Positions 33,101-35,642 of a DNA stretch of 64,000 bases are shown in pieces. The notes below the pieces were generated by a model, which was given only the letters and a program-made list of their open reading frames with translations, did not search any database and was not told the DNA's origin. A program made the translations under genes and the position numbers. The DNA comes from Bombyx mori. Its lineage: Eukaryota; Arthropoda; Insecta; Lepidoptera; Bombycidae. The stretch covers positions 6,574,501-6,638,500 of the forward strand of contig NC_085126.1 of the NCBI RefSeq assembly GCF_030269925.1. Direction: 5' to 3'. The stretch's first letter is position 1; every line of letters begins with the position of its first letter.

Positions 33101-34955
33101 AGTATTTGCTAACCTAGCAAGAGCAGTGCCGAATCGGTATCGCTTCACTGAGAAGATCCGGCAAGAAACTCAACAAGTTAAACGTTGATTTTCTTGTCAT
33201 TTCAGAAATGAGATATCTAGGAATAGATTTGAAGGAAACAAAACCCTCATTCTTGTATTTAGCTTTACTATTAAAAAAAAAATTCAACTTTGATAAGACA
33301 ACGTTAAAATAAACTTGTTTTATAGAAGAAGAAAAAAATGTGAAATTAGGTTATTACTTTTTATTGTCATTTCGAAACACAAAAGAAGAAAAGAATGTTC
33401 TCGAACATTTTTCATATGACGAAAAACGTGCAAAGAAATTATGTTAATTTAATTGAACTTGCATAAAGTAACTCACGTCAATCACGATTGGGACGTGTTT
33501 CTTCGAAGACTTCGGCTTTTGTGTTGATTTCGCTTCCAACATCTTAGGCAGGGCTTCACGTACATGATTAATGTATTTACTTCTCCTGTAATAAAAATAC
33601 ATATTTTTATGAAAACCATATGCAATCCTGCACTAGGAATGGGTATAAAGAGAAAAAGCATTAAGTATAACAACCATTTCTTAAATGGTATATATAATAC
33701 TTTTTAGGTTTTTGAGAGCTGCGAAAATAAGTTAAAACTACTTTCACAGTGATAAAAAAAAACGCTAAATGAAATCGTAAACATCCATTAACCGTAATTT
33801 CCGGGTTTCTTAACATATACTAACCAGTGATTACATTTTATTTCAAGACGATTCTGTGGCATTTTCGATTCAATCTAAGTTTAAATACGGTTCGAAATCA
33901 ATGCGTAACCCGAGCCCCATTGTCTTAGTAGCCCCCTTCTCTTCTTCAAGTGTTAACGCAATTGGGAAAATCGTATCGTATGAGAGACAATAAGAACATC
34001 AGTCCAGTCCAGTGGCTCTCAACCACAATGTCGCGACACATTGTCGCAAGGTCCCGTCAACTGTGTCGTGAGATTTACAAATACGACTTTTTTTTCTAAG
34101 GTATCCTGGGCGAATCTCATTTCTAATTATTTTTTCGACGCTTAATCGATTAATCACGTAACACTTAATTAATGTACTTATACGTTCACTTACACAAGTT
34201 TCCTAAAACTACCAGTAACTATGTAAGGGTGTCGCGAATCTGTAATAGAGGCATGGCAAATACGCGGGAGGAAATGTCCTACTTTTTTCCCGTGGTGCAC
34301 ATACTATTTTTTCTCCTACCAGGCCGAAAGTTCGACATTGTAAAAAACTAAGCACCCGTGGAGTACCGAGGCGGGGTCCAGGGGCGAAACCCTGGCGGGG
34401 TATTGGGGGGGCGGAGCTCCCTTCCACTCATAATAAAAAGAATTTAACTGTTTTTTTATTTTTAAATAAACTACTGCTAATTGAATAAGAACTATCTGAT
34501 AAACTCATCTTTGTTTAATACTTCACTATTAAATTTTATTGCCTTTTGTTTATTTAACTTTTACACTAAACACAATATTGCAAATTACCCGAGCACAACA
34601 ATGGCGGAGAATTTTAGGTGCGTGAGAGCAGACGTAGATATTAACGCGCATGCGCACTTGTCAGTACCCAGGGAGGAAAAGTTAGACTTTCTTCCCTGTA
34701 CAGCGGAACGAAAACCGAACTTTCGGCGTAGGTAGGAGAAAAAAGATATGCGAGTGCGTCGCTGTCTAAAAAAGGTTGAGAGCCGCTGGCCCAGTTCACT
34801 CACTGCGACTGACGATCCCCATTATCCTTCAAGACCATATCGTTTCCGAACACCCGTTTGATGGTATCGTGGACTTCTCCTTTCTCAGCGGAGCCACTGC
34901 AGACGCCGAACATAGATTTGAAAACGTTCATCATCCCTCACGAATTTAAGGCCAG
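1..34955 (-). CDS. RNF123: E3 ubiquitin ligase RNF123 (KPC1) ortholog, 25 exons, 3' end beyond window
   Basis: RNF123/KPC1 is the catalytic subunit of the KPC cytoplasmic ubiquitin ligase; in mammals it pairs with KPC2 and degrades p27Kip1. Here 25 minus-strand exons join into about 1,045 codons. The SPRY domain spans roughly residues 100-262 (exons 3-7), with hallmarks [26 protein letters not shown] and NGVSLG. Later exons keep conserved RNF123 stretches: LDLLW, FAFVPEY, EFADSR, RAIERVP and [18 protein letters not shown]. Human RNF123 is about 1,314 residues, so some 250 residues, including the C-terminal RING finger, should lie left of position 1. The ATG at 34934 follows an in-frame TGA nine bases upstream, and a 3' splice site at 34955 implies an upstream noncoding exon. 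Nearly all junctions keep reading phase; the 5' edge of exon 23 is unresolved. Identity rests on remembered family sequence, not a search. KPC-like function in silkworm is inferred. Confidence 0.9.
174..540 (-). mobile_element. LINE 3'-tail family C, split by family B
   Basis: Two halves of one family-C tail (174-202 and 480-540) flank a family-B insertion. The hexamer ccctgg is repeated on both sides (197-202 and 480-485), which looks like the target duplication. Confidence 0.6.
203..479 (-). mobile_element. Jockey-like LINE 3' tail, family B
   Basis: On the plus strand a short T run is followed by the CCTACCTAAGCTG motif and the family-B 3' UTR, with the conserved stem-loop segment at about 381-410. 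It is 5'-truncated. The family belongs to a jockey-clade LINE because the copy at 42363 still carries ORF2 C-terminal codons. Confidence 0.75.
770..932 (-). CDS. RNF123: RNF123 exon 24
   Basis: Splice sites are CCTCAG|AT and AAACA|GTCTGT. The exon is 163 bp, phase 1 to 2. [20 protein letters not shown] and [12 protein letters not shown] match the vertebrate KHFADARIVG and LRAVERIPEEQ. The weak donor GTCTGT was chosen because it gives an insertion-free match into exon 25. Confidence 0.9.
1036..1280 (-). mobile_element. Bm1 SINE
   Basis: Family consensus in reverse: an AATAAA-type tail on the left, then TTGCTTAGATGGGTGGACGAG, ending at CTACCACCAGTA. The tRNA-like head is missing. It lies in intron 23. 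Confidence 0.8.
1386..1491 (-). CDS. RNF123: RNF123 exon 23 (5' boundary uncertain)
   Basis: [17 protein letters not shown] and [12 protein letters not shown] match the vertebrate LFAFMPEFYL segment. The 5' splice site CCTG|GTATCC gives phase 1 and joins exon 24 correctly. The 3' splice site is unclear. CTCGGAG before 1491 fits the phase 0 left by exon 22 but is weak. The better-looking CCTTCAG before 1514 would need a phase-1 upstream exon, so a small exon may be missing. A LINE-C tail lies about 40 bp upstream. Confidence 0.82.
1556..1666 (-). mobile_element. LINE 3'-tail family C
   Basis: Left-edge TTTATTGCCCTTGT followed by the stereotyped family-C block ending GCCGCAGCCTACCGC. It sits about 40 bp upstream of RNF123 exon 23, so its tail may overlap the branch-point region. 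Confidence 0.75.
2347..3405 (-). pseudogene. Helitron helicase C-terminal half (PIF1-like), with in-frame stop
   Basis: PIF1-family helicase of a RepHel transposase, which unwinds DNA during rolling-circle transposition. Visible motifs are [18 protein letters not shown] (motif II-III region), [30 protein letters not shown] and [19 protein letters not shown]. The two open stretches are in the same frame, separated by one TGA at about 2707-2709, where the family normally has an Arg codon (a likely CGA-to-TGA change). The N-terminal helicase part with the Walker A motif is absent. Confidence 0.9.
3406..3720 (-). pseudogene. Helitron Rep-domain fragment
   Basis: The minus-strand reading [50 protein letters not shown] and [19 protein letters not shown] is the part of the Helitron HUH Rep domain that includes the Y-x3-Y catalytic tyrosine motif. 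It has an in-frame TAG (about 3548-3550). It runs within a few bases into the helicase fragment in a different frame, so the rest of Rep and the helicase N-terminus are deleted. The HUH motif itself is not found. Confidence 0.85.
4650..4880 (+). mobile_element. Degenerate Bm1 SINE
   Basis: Recognisable blocks in order: CCCTGCCTATCTCTGCCGTGA, TTCGGTTTGATATG, TGGGCTTAGGTAA, ACTCGTCCACCGATCTAAG. Clearly older than most copies here. Confidence 0.55.
5479..5728 (+). mobile_element. Bm1 SINE
   Basis: The body is complete from TACTGGTAGCAGGACG to the AAGCAATAAAAAAAA tail, without the tRNA-like head. Confidence 0.8.
5751..5848 (-). other. Possible orphan exon in intron 22
   Basis: A 98-bp minus-strand stretch is bounded by TTAATTAG|G and CATGAG|GTAATT. 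It is open in the phase left by exon 22 and reads as 32 codons ([16 protein letters not shown] and on). It ends in phase 2, which fits neither proposed acceptor of exon 23, so it may be chance, a dead exon or an alternative one. Confidence 0.2.
6029..6475. repeat. Interspersed repeat family D with foldback part
   Basis: The stretch 6029-6275 is bounded by inverted copies of CTAACAAAATACGCTTTTATAG. It is followed by an AT-rich part ending AAGCTAATAAAAGCGTATT. Related copies are at 20318 and 31010. No coding capacity. The class is uncertain: foldback MITE or an RTE-dependent SINE. Confidence 0.6.
6486..6741 (-). pseudogene. RTE-like LINE ORF C-terminal fragment
   Basis: The minus-strand reading [20 protein letters not shown] followed by [11 protein letters not shown] is the C-terminal signature of lepidopteran RTE/BovB-like reverse transcriptase ORFs. 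It is 5'-truncated, with its break about 17 bp from the RNF123 exon 22 donor. Confidence 0.75.
6758..6907 (-). CDS. RNF123: RNF123 exon 22
   Basis: Splice sites are TTCCAG|GAA and GTACAG|GTAACG. The exon has exactly 50 codons, phase 0 to 0. [20 protein letters not shown] matches vertebrate RRLAWVHATVYSQEKMLD. An RTE-like LINE fragment starts about 17 bp beyond the donor. Confidence 0.88.
7028..7262 (+). mobile_element. Bm1 SINE, divergent
   Basis: TACTGGTGGTAAAACGTTTTG replaces the usual start and matches the copy at 12385, suggesting an older subfamily. The middle and 3' blocks are present. Confidence 0.65.
7395..7486 (-). CDS. RNF123: RNF123 exon 21
   Basis: Splice sites are CGTATAG|GT and TACGAG|GTAAGT. 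The exon is 92 bp, phase 1 to 0. It encodes a charged helix, [19 protein letters not shown]. Confidence 0.8.
7654..7915. mobile_element. MITE G, 34-bp terminal inverted repeats, TA target
   Basis: The ends are near-perfect inverted copies of TCGACGCTTGAAAGGCAAACG and on into TGACTAAGCGACAA, flanked by TA on each side, as in Tc1/mariner-type MITEs. The interior is non-coding. A second, interrupted copy is at 32350-32720. Confidence 0.85.
8174..8270 (-). CDS. RNF123: RNF123 exon 20
   Basis: Splice sites are TTTCAG|TTA and GGAAAG|GTTTGA. The exon is 97 bp, phase 0 to 1. It encodes [20 protein letters not shown], aligning with the coiled ALRDTEDKL region. Confidence 0.83.
8312..8598 (-). mobile_element. 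Jockey LINE 3' UTR, subfamily of the full-length copy
   Basis: Matches the 3' UTR of the 56652-61734 element (TTTCACCAGGAGAGGTGGGCG and GAGCGCCTCCGAAGGAGACC). 5'-truncated. It abuts RNF123 exon 19, about 35 bp from the donor. Confidence 0.8.
8632..8782 (-). CDS. RNF123: RNF123 exon 19
   Basis: Splice sites are TTTTCAG|C and GAGAAG|GTACAG. The exon is 151 bp, ending in phase 0. [19 protein letters not shown] matches the vertebrate LLEVLDGAVMMYNLSV segment. A jockey LINE 3' tail is inserted about 35 bp beyond the donor, so the frame runs on into repeat; the donor at 8631 was chosen because it rejoins exon 20 in phase. Confidence 0.83.
9099..9352 (-). mobile_element. Bm1 SINE
   Basis: Reverse copy with T-rich left edge and TTTTGATGGGTGGACGAG; headless; the right end is slightly degraded. 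Confidence 0.8.
9463..9580 (-). mobile_element. LINE family B fragment
   Basis: Segment TTGCTAACACTATCCCTAGCG to GATCCGGCGTGAAACTCAGTG, without the A-rich end. Confidence 0.6.
9855..9960 (-). CDS. RNF123: RNF123 exon 18
   Basis: Splice sites are TTCCAG|GT and GAACAG|GTAAAC. The exon is 106 bp, phase 1 to 2. It encodes a Pro/Gly-rich linker ([16 protein letters not shown]), equivalent to the low-complexity middle of vertebrate RNF123. Confidence 0.78.
9961..11591. other. Intron 17 interior
   Basis: AT-rich sequence with a degenerate Bm1-like scrap at about 10685-10770 (GAGACTTAGAAGTGGCGTCTC). A plus-strand open frame at 10113-10385 has no recognisable family or splice context. Nothing else supported. 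Confidence 0.5.
11592..12028. repeat. Possible non-autonomous DNA transposon with G+C-rich ends
   Basis: Both edges carry inverted, imperfect copies of a motif with GGGCACAC and GGGGCCC (11619-11670 and 11963-12005), flanked by CTTACAGC/GGCTTACAGC. This suggests a short terminal-inverted-repeat element, but I could not fix termini or a target duplication. Confidence 0.35.
12385..12870 (+). mobile_element. Bm1 SINE, divergent, interrupted by another Bm1
   Basis: The left part (12385-12490) ends in the TTGTAACTA motif. The right part resumes at about 12743 with GTTTAGAACTCATGTCTCAAG and runs to the tail. A reverse Bm1 lies between. Confidence 0.75.
12491..12742 (-). mobile_element. Bm1 SINE inserted in Bm1
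   Basis: Reverse copy from TTTTTATTGCATAGATGG to CCTACCACCAGTAAGA, nested in the older plus-strand copy. Confidence 0.8.
13183..13400 (+). mobile_element. LINE family B 3' tail
   Basis: Plus orientation: CCCACTGAG ... CTCAGTGGG stem-loop, GAGCCCCGTGAGCTCACCTAC, ending GGTAGGAGGAAAAAAAA. 5'-truncated. Confidence 0.75.
13401..14420. other. Intron 17, AT-rich unique sequence
   Basis: A short AAAG-type microsatellite is at about 13938-13954. The rest is AT-rich. I see no exon-like or repeat-like structure. Confidence 0.5.
14421..14509 (-). CDS. RNF123: RNF123 exon 17
   Basis: Splice sites are CTGTAG|A and GATACAG|GTGACT. The exon is 89 bp, phase 2 to 1. It encodes [19 protein letters not shown]. 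Conservation is modest; splice sites and phase carry the call. Confidence 0.8.
14725..14937 (-). mobile_element. Non-autonomous Helitron family K
   Basis: On the minus strand it starts TCTATACTAATATTATATAG and ends GGGTCGCTAG, placed between A and T. Internal TTTGTTTGTTTGTTTG and A-rich stretches; no coding. Confidence 0.75.
14990..15257. repeat. Minisatellite, about four 66-bp units
   Basis: Units start with GAGCTCCC-like motifs at 14992, 15068, 15134 and 15200 (spacing 76, 66, 66). They share CTACTCAGCGTAAAGTGTAC and TGAGTGAGTTAACAATCG. It sits immediately downstream of the RNF123 exon 16 donor. Confidence 0.9.
15269..15376 (-). CDS. RNF123: RNF123 exon 16
   Basis: Splice sites are TTTCAG|T and CTTAG|GTAAGC. 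The exon is 108 bp, phase 2 to 2. It encodes [20 protein letters not shown] and [13 protein letters not shown], matching FYNGKVDYFDLQRLGG. A 66-bp minisatellite starts just inside the next intron. Confidence 0.92.
15590..15780 (+). mobile_element. Degenerate Bm1 SINE
   Basis: GGTTTGAAGAGTGGGATAGC, GCGTCTCAATGTGATTGGTGG and GAGCTCATCGAG follow the Bm1 order with many changes. Confidence 0.45.
16047..16188 (-). mobile_element. Bm1 SINE, truncated
   Basis: Reverse copy from the T run to TCTCAGTATAGTTACAT; the 5' half is missing. Confidence 0.75.
16251..16357 (-). CDS. RNF123: RNF123 exon 15
   Basis: Splice sites are TTACAG|AGA and AATCC|GTAAGT. The exon is 107 bp, phase 0 to 2. It encodes [20 protein letters not shown], matching the vertebrate helix CFLHRLISALRYYW. 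Confidence 0.85.
16391..16735 (-). mobile_element. LINE family B 3' tail
   Basis: From TTTTTTCCTACCTAAGCTGA to GACGTGTTTAGGGCGAAGTCG, extending slightly into the ORF2 end as judged by the 42363 copy. Its A tail lies about 34 bp upstream of RNF123 exon 15. Confidence 0.75.
16855..17062 (+). mobile_element. LINE 3'-end fragment (RTE-like)
   Basis: The plus-strand reading [15 protein letters not shown] resembles the DRxxWR C-termini of arthropod LINE ORFs, followed by a short G-rich tail. Weakly supported. Confidence 0.4.
17155..17274 (-). CDS. RNF123: RNF123 exon 14
   Basis: Splice sites are GGACAG|TTG and GATATG|GTGAAT. The exon has exactly 40 codons, phase 0 to 0. [15 protein letters not shown] and [12 protein letters not shown] match the vertebrate LLLDNKD and FLTKFRKFL segments. 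Confidence 0.9.
17500..17790 (+). repeat. Helitron-like interspersed repeat with terminal hairpin
   Basis: AT-rich start, then CTCGGAAACGGCTCCAACG and CCGGGGATTTCGGGGGCG. Near the right end is a perfect ACCGAGC-AAA-GCTCGGT stem-loop. No CTAG terminus is seen, so the Helitron assignment is tentative. Confidence 0.4.
17877..17989 (-). CDS. RNF123: RNF123 exon 13
   Basis: Splice sites are TTTTAG|AA and TTACAG|GTAAAA. The exon is 113 bp, phase 1 to 0. [19 protein letters not shown] aligns with the Arg/Glu-rich helix before the LLLDN motif. Confidence 0.82.
18055..18440 (-). pseudogene. RTE-like LINE ORF C-terminal fragment
   Basis: Minus-strand reading [28 protein letters not shown] and [20 protein letters not shown] is the C-terminal part of an RTE/BovB-like ORF2; it loses frame after about 100 codons. 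5'-truncated. Confidence 0.8.
18551..18750 (+). mobile_element. Bm1 SINE, 3' end missing
   Basis: From TACTAGGACCTCTTGTGAG to AGTAACCACTTAGCACCA. Confidence 0.78.
19100..19420 (+). pseudogene. RTE-like LINE ORF C-terminus with (TTA)n tail
   Basis: Plus-strand reading [40 protein letters not shown] and [20 protein letters not shown], then TAA and a short 3' UTR ending in (TTA)n. This C-terminal arrangement and simple-repeat tail are typical of arthropod RTE-type LINEs. 5'-truncated. Confidence 0.8.
19435..19585 (+). pseudogene. Second RTE-like LINE fragment
   Basis: [20 protein letters not shown] matches the HVxRxNG...LLxTGKVxG motif also seen at 49790-50395. Confidence 0.6.
20061..20179 (-). 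CDS. RNF123: RNF123 exon 12
   Basis: Splice sites are TTTCAG|T and GTCG|GTAAGG. The exon is 119 bp, phase 2 to 1. It encodes [10 protein letters not shown] and [11 protein letters not shown]; the WW pair matches the TTWWPH site of vertebrate RNF123. Confidence 0.85.
20318..20735. repeat. Interspersed repeat family D
   Basis: Starts CCAAAATACGCTTTTATAGA and ends AAGCTAATAAAAGC, collinear with 6029-6475. Confidence 0.6.
20985..21280 (-). mobile_element. Bm1 SINE with tandemly repeated 5' edge
   Basis: Reverse copy with a long T run. At its right edge the 22-bp unit CAAGAGGTCCTACCACCAGTA occurs three times in a row (about 21204-21280). Confidence 0.82.
21283..21533 (+). mobile_element. Non-autonomous Helitron family J
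   Basis: AT-rich start, AAATGAATTGCTGTTCGTTAG and CTCGAGAACGGCTGGACCG, ending CCGGGTCAGCTAG followed by T. Its end matches the 3' end of the Rep/Hel Helitron at 2128, implying shared mobilisation. Confidence 0.7.
21534..21779 (+). mobile_element. Non-autonomous Helitron family F
   Basis: Starts TACTAATATATAAATC directly after the CTAG of the preceding Helitron, with the first TCTA missing. Ends GCCCAGCGAAGCGGAC hairpin and CACAGCTAG, followed by T. Confidence 0.75.
21882..21991 (-). CDS. RNF123: RNF123 exon 11
   Basis: Splice sites are TGTACAG|GAT and ATAAC|GTATGT. The exon is 110 bp, phase 0 to 2. [20 protein letters not shown] aligns with the RNF123 stretch before the FDVLRS motif. A Bm1 copy lies only about 20 bp upstream of the acceptor, leaving no clear polypyrimidine tract. 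Confidence 0.85.
22011..22198 (+). mobile_element. Bm1 SINE
   Basis: From TACTGGTGGTAGGACCTC to CCACCTATCTAA with a short internal deletion. It begins only about 20 bp from the RNF123 exon 11 acceptor. Confidence 0.8.
22235..22325 (-). repeat. tRNA-derived SINE head
   Basis: The minus-strand sequence has a box-B-like GGGTTCGATTCCCACATCGG and an A-box-like GGTGGTGCAGGTTGAC. It lacks a foldable acceptor stem and has a relative at 30055-30300, so it is a SINE fragment, not a tRNA gene. Confidence 0.6.
22426..22578 (-). CDS. RNF123: RNF123 exon 10
   Basis: Splice sites are TTACAG|ATT and TCGCCT|GTAACT. The exon has 51 codons, phase 0 to 0. [19 protein letters not shown] matches the conserved DLLW helix of RNF123. 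The donor is somewhat weak. Confidence 0.88.
22660..22998 (+). mobile_element. Bm1 SINE lacking tRNA-like head
   Basis: Begins in the linker ATGAAATACGTACTCAACAA seen in the full copies at 25476 and 39537, then the whole body and AGCAATAAAC tail. Confidence 0.82.
22999..23336. other. Intron 9 interior
   Basis: AT-rich sequence; nothing recognisable. Confidence 0.5.
23337..23675 (-). mobile_element. LINE 3'-tail family C, long copy
   Basis: T-rich left edge, TTGCCCTTGTAGGCAGACG, through CACCGTGGAGGGGAGCTC and GTGGCAAAAAAGACCTCTGG. It defines about 330 bp of the family. No coding frame. Confidence 0.8.
23868..24050 (-). CDS. RNF123: RNF123 exon 9
   Basis: Splice sites are TCCACAG|GC and GGATTT|GTGAGT. 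The exon has 61 codons, phase 0 to 0, and encodes a hydrophobic helical segment ([19 protein letters not shown]). Confidence 0.8.
24205..24452 (-). mobile_element. Bm1 SINE
   Basis: Reverse copy, body complete, from TTATTGCTTAGATGGGTGG to CCACCACCAGTAA. Confidence 0.83.
24813..25052 (+). mobile_element. Non-autonomous Helitron family F
   Basis: Full copy of 240 bp: A|TCTATATACAACTACAG ... GGGTACAGCTAG|T, with the GCCCAGCGAAGCGGAC hairpin before the end. Confidence 0.85.
25186..25326 (-). CDS. RNF123: RNF123 exon 8
   Basis: Splice sites are TTGTAG|GTG and AGG|GTAAAC. The exon has exactly 47 codons, phase 0 to 0. The peptide is polar ([20 protein letters not shown]) and weakly conserved, so the call rests on splice sites, phase and position. 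Confidence 0.75.
25476..25903 (+). mobile_element. Bm1 SINE, full length with tRNA-like head
   Basis: The head has an A-box-like GTGACCTAAATTATAAGACG and box-B-like GGTGTTCGAATCCC, then a linker, body and AATAAATAAAAAG tail. Pol III internal promoter boxes are what identify the family as a tRNA-derived SINE. It ends about 20 bp from the RNF123 exon 7 donor. Confidence 0.88.
25921..26071 (-). CDS. RNF123: RNF123 exon 7
   Basis: Splice sites are CCTCAG|G and AGCAAG|GTAAGA. The exon is 151 bp, ending in phase 0. It encodes [17 protein letters not shown] and a helical stretch [17 protein letters not shown] full-length Bm1 SINE ends about 20 bp into the next intron. Confidence 0.9.
26270..26490 (-). 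mobile_element. Very degenerate Bm1-like sequence
   Basis: AATCCACCTTGAAGTATGAGG and AGCAGCTACCCTACCCTAAA echo the reverse Bm1 body. Weak. Confidence 0.3.
26700..26860 (-). mobile_element. RTE-like LINE 3'-end scrap
   Basis: CCTCATTACTGAGGGTCGTG, GACCACC and TTGCACTCGGCCTGC resemble the 3' end of the LINE at 49790-50395. Confidence 0.45.
26915..27043 (-). mobile_element. LINE 3'-tail family C
   Basis: TTTTTATTGCCCTTGTAGGCA to GCCGCTGCCTACCGCT, with one GATGG-to-GAAGG change. Confidence 0.78.
27146..27271 (-). CDS. RNF123: RNF123 exon 6 (SPRY end)
   Basis: Splice sites are GTCTAG|GAAC and TTCGT|GTATGT. The exon is 126 bp, phase 2 to 2. It encodes [31 protein letters not shown] and NFGHVPF. 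The donor was chosen because it rejoins exon 7 as [17 protein letters not shown], collinear with the vertebrate protein. Confidence 0.95.
27569..27760 (-). mobile_element. LINE family B 3' tail
   Basis: From the T run to GGCTGTATCTATGG, with a nearly intact stem-loop segment (27700-27740). A long T/CT-rich run follows at 27760-27779. Confidence 0.7.
27950..28143 (-). CDS. RNF123: RNF123 exon 5 (SPRY core)
   Basis: Splice sites are ATCAG|ATTGG and TACAG|GTTTTT. The exon is 194 bp, phase 0 to 2. It encodes [30 protein letters not shown] and [13 protein letters not shown]. This is the most diagnostic part of the gene for RNF123. Confidence 0.96.
28144..29111. other. Intron 4 interior
   Basis: AT-rich; ATAC/TTAC-rich simple sequence at about 28370-28490. 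No exon or transposon recognised. Confidence 0.5.
29112..29290. mobile_element. MITE with long terminal inverted repeats
   Basis: Left GTGTGCTTAGTGCGAGTTTT ... CGATAGCGTAAAAGTTA and right TAACTTTTACGCTATCGG ... GTCGCACTAAGCACAC are inverted over about 50 bp, enclosing about 75 bp. Non-coding foldback element. Confidence 0.75.
29483..29901 (-). mobile_element. Non-autonomous Helitron family E, uninterrupted
   Basis: 419 bp between A and T. On the minus strand, starts TCTATATATTAATACG and ends GTCGAATTTCGAC hairpin ... GGGACCTCTAG. It serves as the empty-site reference for the Helitron at 2128-4196. Confidence 0.85.
30055..30300 (-). mobile_element. tRNA-derived SINE
   Basis: The minus-strand head (30215-30300) carries GGTGGTGCTGTAGTTAGTG and GGGTTCGATTCCCACATC. 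The body follows with TATTTTTGTCAGGCTCTGG and AATTTAGGTCTGGATGACC. Distinct from Bm1. Confidence 0.7.
30412..30648 (+). mobile_element. Bm1 SINE
   Basis: Body complete from TTACTGGTGGTAGGACC to GGAATAAAAAAAAAG; its tail ends about 15 bp from the RNF123 exon 4 donor. Confidence 0.84.
30664..30806 (-). CDS. RNF123: RNF123 exon 4 (SPRY start)
   Basis: Splice sites are TCTACAG|GG and CAA|GTTAGT. The exon is 143 bp, phase 1 to 0. It encodes [19 protein letters not shown] and LGTKGIMQ, the first strands of the SPRY domain. A Bm1 SINE ends about 15 bp into the downstream intron, and a LINE 3' tail lies about 25 bp upstream of the exon. Confidence 0.93.
30831..30952 (-). mobile_element. Jockey LINE 3' UTR fragment
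   Basis: GGCCCGGAGGCCTTTCCAG to GAAGGAGACCTAACAGCTC, matching the 3' end of the full-length element. It lies about 25 bp upstream of exon 4. Confidence 0.75.
31010..31478. repeat. Interspersed repeat family D
   Basis: CTAACAAAATACGCTTTTAT at the left, an inverted partner at about 31250, and AAGCTAATAAAAGCGTATTA at the right end. Confidence 0.6.
31527..31640 (+). mobile_element. LINE 3'-tail family C, degenerate
   Basis: TTTGCCTCTGGTATTGCTTACG and ACACTCACCATCAAGTGG follow the family-C order, ending A-rich. Confidence 0.5.
32091..32160 (-). CDS. RNF123: RNF123 exon 3
   Basis: Splice sites are CCACAG|GCC and ACAG|GTAAAA. The exon is 70 bp, phase 0 to 1. It encodes [13 protein letters not shown], matching the conserved lead-in to the RNF123 SPRY domain (RLGPSTVVLD in the mammalian protein). 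Confidence 0.85.
32350..32720. mobile_element. MITE G, interrupted copy
   Basis: Terminal inverted repeats as in 7654-7915, flanked by TA. The interior is broken by a LINE-C tail. By comparison with the 7654 copy, the insertion point is in the AAAATTATTTT stretch. Confidence 0.85.
32432..32556 (-). mobile_element. LINE 3'-tail family C inside MITE G
   Basis: TTTTTTTATTGCCTTTGTAGG to GCCGCTGCCTACCGCTTA, nested in the MITE. Confidence 0.8.
32990..33175. mobile_element. LINE scraps
   Basis: About 32990-33062 resembles the 3' tail of arthropod LINEs (GGCCGAACATAGGCCTCTTC). About 33066-33175 is a decayed family-B fragment (GATCCGGCAAGAAACTCAAC). Confidence 0.4.
33477..33585 (-). CDS. RNF123: RNF123 exon 2
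   Basis: Splice sites are TTACAG|G and GAC|GTGAGT. The exon is 109 bp, entering with one base to complete a Gln codon and leaving in phase 0. It encodes [16 protein letters not shown] and then a Lys/Ser-rich stretch ending HVPIVID. It corresponds to the weakly conserved linker before the SPRY domain. Confidence 0.75.
34010..34788. mobile_element. Non-autonomous hAT element in RNF123 intron 1
   Basis: Terminal inverted repeats CAGTGGCTCTCAACC and GGTTGAGAGCCGCTG (14 of 15 match). The 8-bp flanks gtccagtc and gcccagtt agree at six positions, as expected for an old hAT duplication. No transposase frame. Its right end is about 15 bp from the exon 1 donor. Confidence 0.82.
34804..34955 (-). CDS. 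RNF123: RNF123 exon 1 (first coding exon)
   Basis: The 3' splice site CTTCAG precedes 34955. The ATG is at 34934-34932, a second ATG follows directly, and an in-frame TGA lies just upstream, so this is the likely start. The coding part gives 43 codons plus two bases, beginning [10 protein letters not shown]. The 5' splice site is GTGAGT at 34803-34798. A hAT element ends only about 15 bp inside the following intron. Confidence 0.75.
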
Positions 34956-35393
34956 CTGAAGTAAAGAAAATATCGTGGTTAGAGGCCCGTCAAAAATGCA
35001 TTTGCAAAGATCGGTACAGATCGGTACGGTAGGTAGAAAAAAGATACGTCTTTATCCTGCAAGGTATACATGTTACAAAGACATACAATAATAGGATAAT
35101 AATTAACTAAAACTCAATATGTTTATTAATTGTTCAACACCACGTAATGTATTCGAAAAGTCTAAATAAAAAAGCGAGATTCAGCACTTATAGTAGTTTT
35201 AATTATGTCTACCTCTCGCGAAAACCGAAGAAAGTAACAATGAAGATAATAACGTGAGCATCAGAATCTGATGAGCACGACTCCTGGTACATTAATATTA
35301 AGCGACGTCACTAAGCCGTTGTTGAAATCAATAAAACATATAAAATTCTTCTAAATAAATGCATCTAAAGATGTGCTCATTAATGAATACCAA
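34956..35393. other. Upstream of the first coding exon
   Basis: Likely intron between an unseen 5' UTR exon and the first coding exon of RNF123, since 34955 looks like a 3' splice site. AT-rich; no promoter recognised. Confidence 0.4.
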
Positions 35394-35642
35394 TTTTTTT
35401 TAATTGCTTAGTGGGGTGGACGAGCTCGCGGCCCACCTGGTGTTAAGTGTTTACCAGAGCCCACAGACATCTACAACGTCAATTCCGCCACCTACCTTGA
35501 GACAGAAGTTCTAAAGTCTCCGTTTTTACAGTGCTAGGGCTACCCCACCCTTCAAACCGAAACGCATTACTGCTTCACGGCAGAAATAGGCAGAGTGGTG
35601 GTGCCTACCCGTGCGGACTCACAAGAGGTCCTACCACCAGCA
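35394..35642 (-). mobile_element. Bm1 SINE
   Basis: Reverse copy, T-rich left edge to CCTACCACCAGCAC. Confidence 0.82.
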
